Assembly (NCBI GenBank): GCA_913062735.1
Contig: CAJXWI010000236.1
Location: forward strand, 1-5,027
Length of the DNA: 5,027 bases
Origin: an uncultured Arcobacter sp.
GTDB lineage: Bacteria; Campylobacterota; Campylobacteria; Campylobacterales; Arcobacteraceae
Reading direction: 5' to 3'
Part shown: piece after piece, positions 4,665-5,027 of the stretch
How the letters are laid out: every line of letters begins with the position of its first letter
Numbering within the stretch: position 1 is the stretch's first letter
Notes under the pieces: generated by a model
Told to the model about the DNA's origin: nothing
The model's database searches: none
Seen by the model: the letters and a program-made list of their open reading frames with translations, nothing else
Made by a program: the position numbers and the translations under genes

Positions 4665-4962
4665 TATAACACTCACTTCATTATTATTGATATTGGGTAT
4701 CTCTCTTGGAACTTATTCTCTTAGAGTTTCTGGACTATTATTGTCTAATAAATTTATAGAAAATGAAAATGTAAAAGTATTTTTGGAGTATTTACCCTCC
4801 ACCTTACTTTTAGCACTAGTAGTTCCTTCTATATTAAAAGAGGGATTGACTGGCTTAGTAGCTATTTTACTTATCGTAGTTTGTATGTACAAAACAAAAA
4901 GTATTTTACTCTCGATGATTATAGGTGTTGGAGTTGTTGCACTTAGTAGAAATTTTATATAG
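4657..4962 (+). CDS. azlD: AzlD family protein, small subunit of branched-chain amino acid exporter
   Basis: This 101-aa protein consists mostly of membrane spans: about 5-29, 44-60, 64-78 and 83-97. The family marks are present: an Arg in the first span (TYSLRVSGLLL, Arg23) and 'FLEYLPSTLLLALVVPSIL' (42-60), matching the AzlD/YgaH pattern 'L.yvP.a.l.al..p'. Length is normal (about 100-110). I chose the ATG at 4657 because AAGGA lies 5 nt upstream and it starts with a natural N-terminus. A TTG at 4627 would add ten charged residues and has no ribosome site. The start overlaps the last 8 nt of azlC (ATGGATAA), which suggests translational coupling to give matched amounts of the two subunits. 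Confidence 0.9.
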   Translation: MDNITLTSLLLILGISLGTYSLRVSGLLLSNKFIENENVKVFLEYLPSTLLLALVVPSILKEGLTGLVAILLIVVCMYKTKSILLSMIIGVGVVALSRNFI

Positions 4963-5027
4963 ATAATGACTGTATTATTTACTACAGGCTATAGGAATGT
5001 TAATTTATAAAAAGAAAATAATATATA
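4963..5027. other. AT-rich end of window, no supported feature
   Basis: The 65 nt after azlD hold only a weak 5-bp hairpin (CTGTA 4970-4974 with TACAG 4983-4987) without a U-run. I see no convincing terminator. An ATG at 4997 opens a frame to the window edge (MLIYKKKIIY), but its AGGA touches the ATG directly, so it is not called. Confidence 0.4.

Noticed and set aside
4136..4672. Open frame of 178 codons on the minus strand
   Set aside because: It is antisense to azlC, whose family match is strong. The minus-strand frames inside 2465-2962 and 3466-3708 are rejected for the same reason.
1..5027. CRISPR arrays, tRNA/rRNA genes, insertion sequences, att sites
   Set aside because: No regularly spaced repeats, no transposase or integrase genes, and no recognisable structured RNA were seen on either strand.

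Overview
The window is AT-rich (roughly 30% GC by eye). It has Campylobacterota-like features: T-rich DNA upstream of good -10 boxes, poor -35 boxes, and short AAGGA-type ribosome binding sites. An Arcobacter/Sulfurimonas-like host is likely, but this is inferred from style and protein sequence, not from a marker gene.

Left part (1-1457, all minus strand): a GntR/FCD-type regulator, then a RidA-family protein, then the first 41 codons of an aldehyde dehydrogenase that runs off the window. RidA and the dehydrogenase are 28 nt apart and look like one operon. Their upstream region holds a perfect 20-bp inverted repeat made of two smaller palindromes, with GTTTAC/GTAAAC half-sites on an 11-bp grid and a TATAAT box between the palindromes. 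This looks like the operator/promoter of a small catabolic unit controlled by the GntR protein. The substrate cannot be read from the window.

Middle (1600-3047): a small secreted protein of unknown function on the minus strand diverges from a plus-strand pair. The pair is a 31-codon single-pass membrane peptide and a type-3 solute-binding-fold protein that clearly lacks a signal peptide. The divergent gap contains a direct repeat that resembles the E. coli Pho box and lies exactly 10 nt before a perfect -10 box for the peptide gene.

Right part (3104-4962, plus strand): an AraC-family regulator followed by azlC and azlD, the two subunits of a branched-chain amino acid (or related) exporter. 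The regulator and azlC each carry the same 19-nt element (16 of 19 bases identical, TAGC-N7-TCCAATA), ending exactly 31 nt before the start codon. Each is followed by an extended -10 box (TGnTATAAT or TGnTAAAAT) so close to the ATG that the mRNAs should be leaderless. The element has the layout of the classical E. coli AraC half-site. The simplest reading is that the regulator controls itself and the exporter through one site type, with unusual leaderless starts at both genes. This is the most interesting structure in the window.
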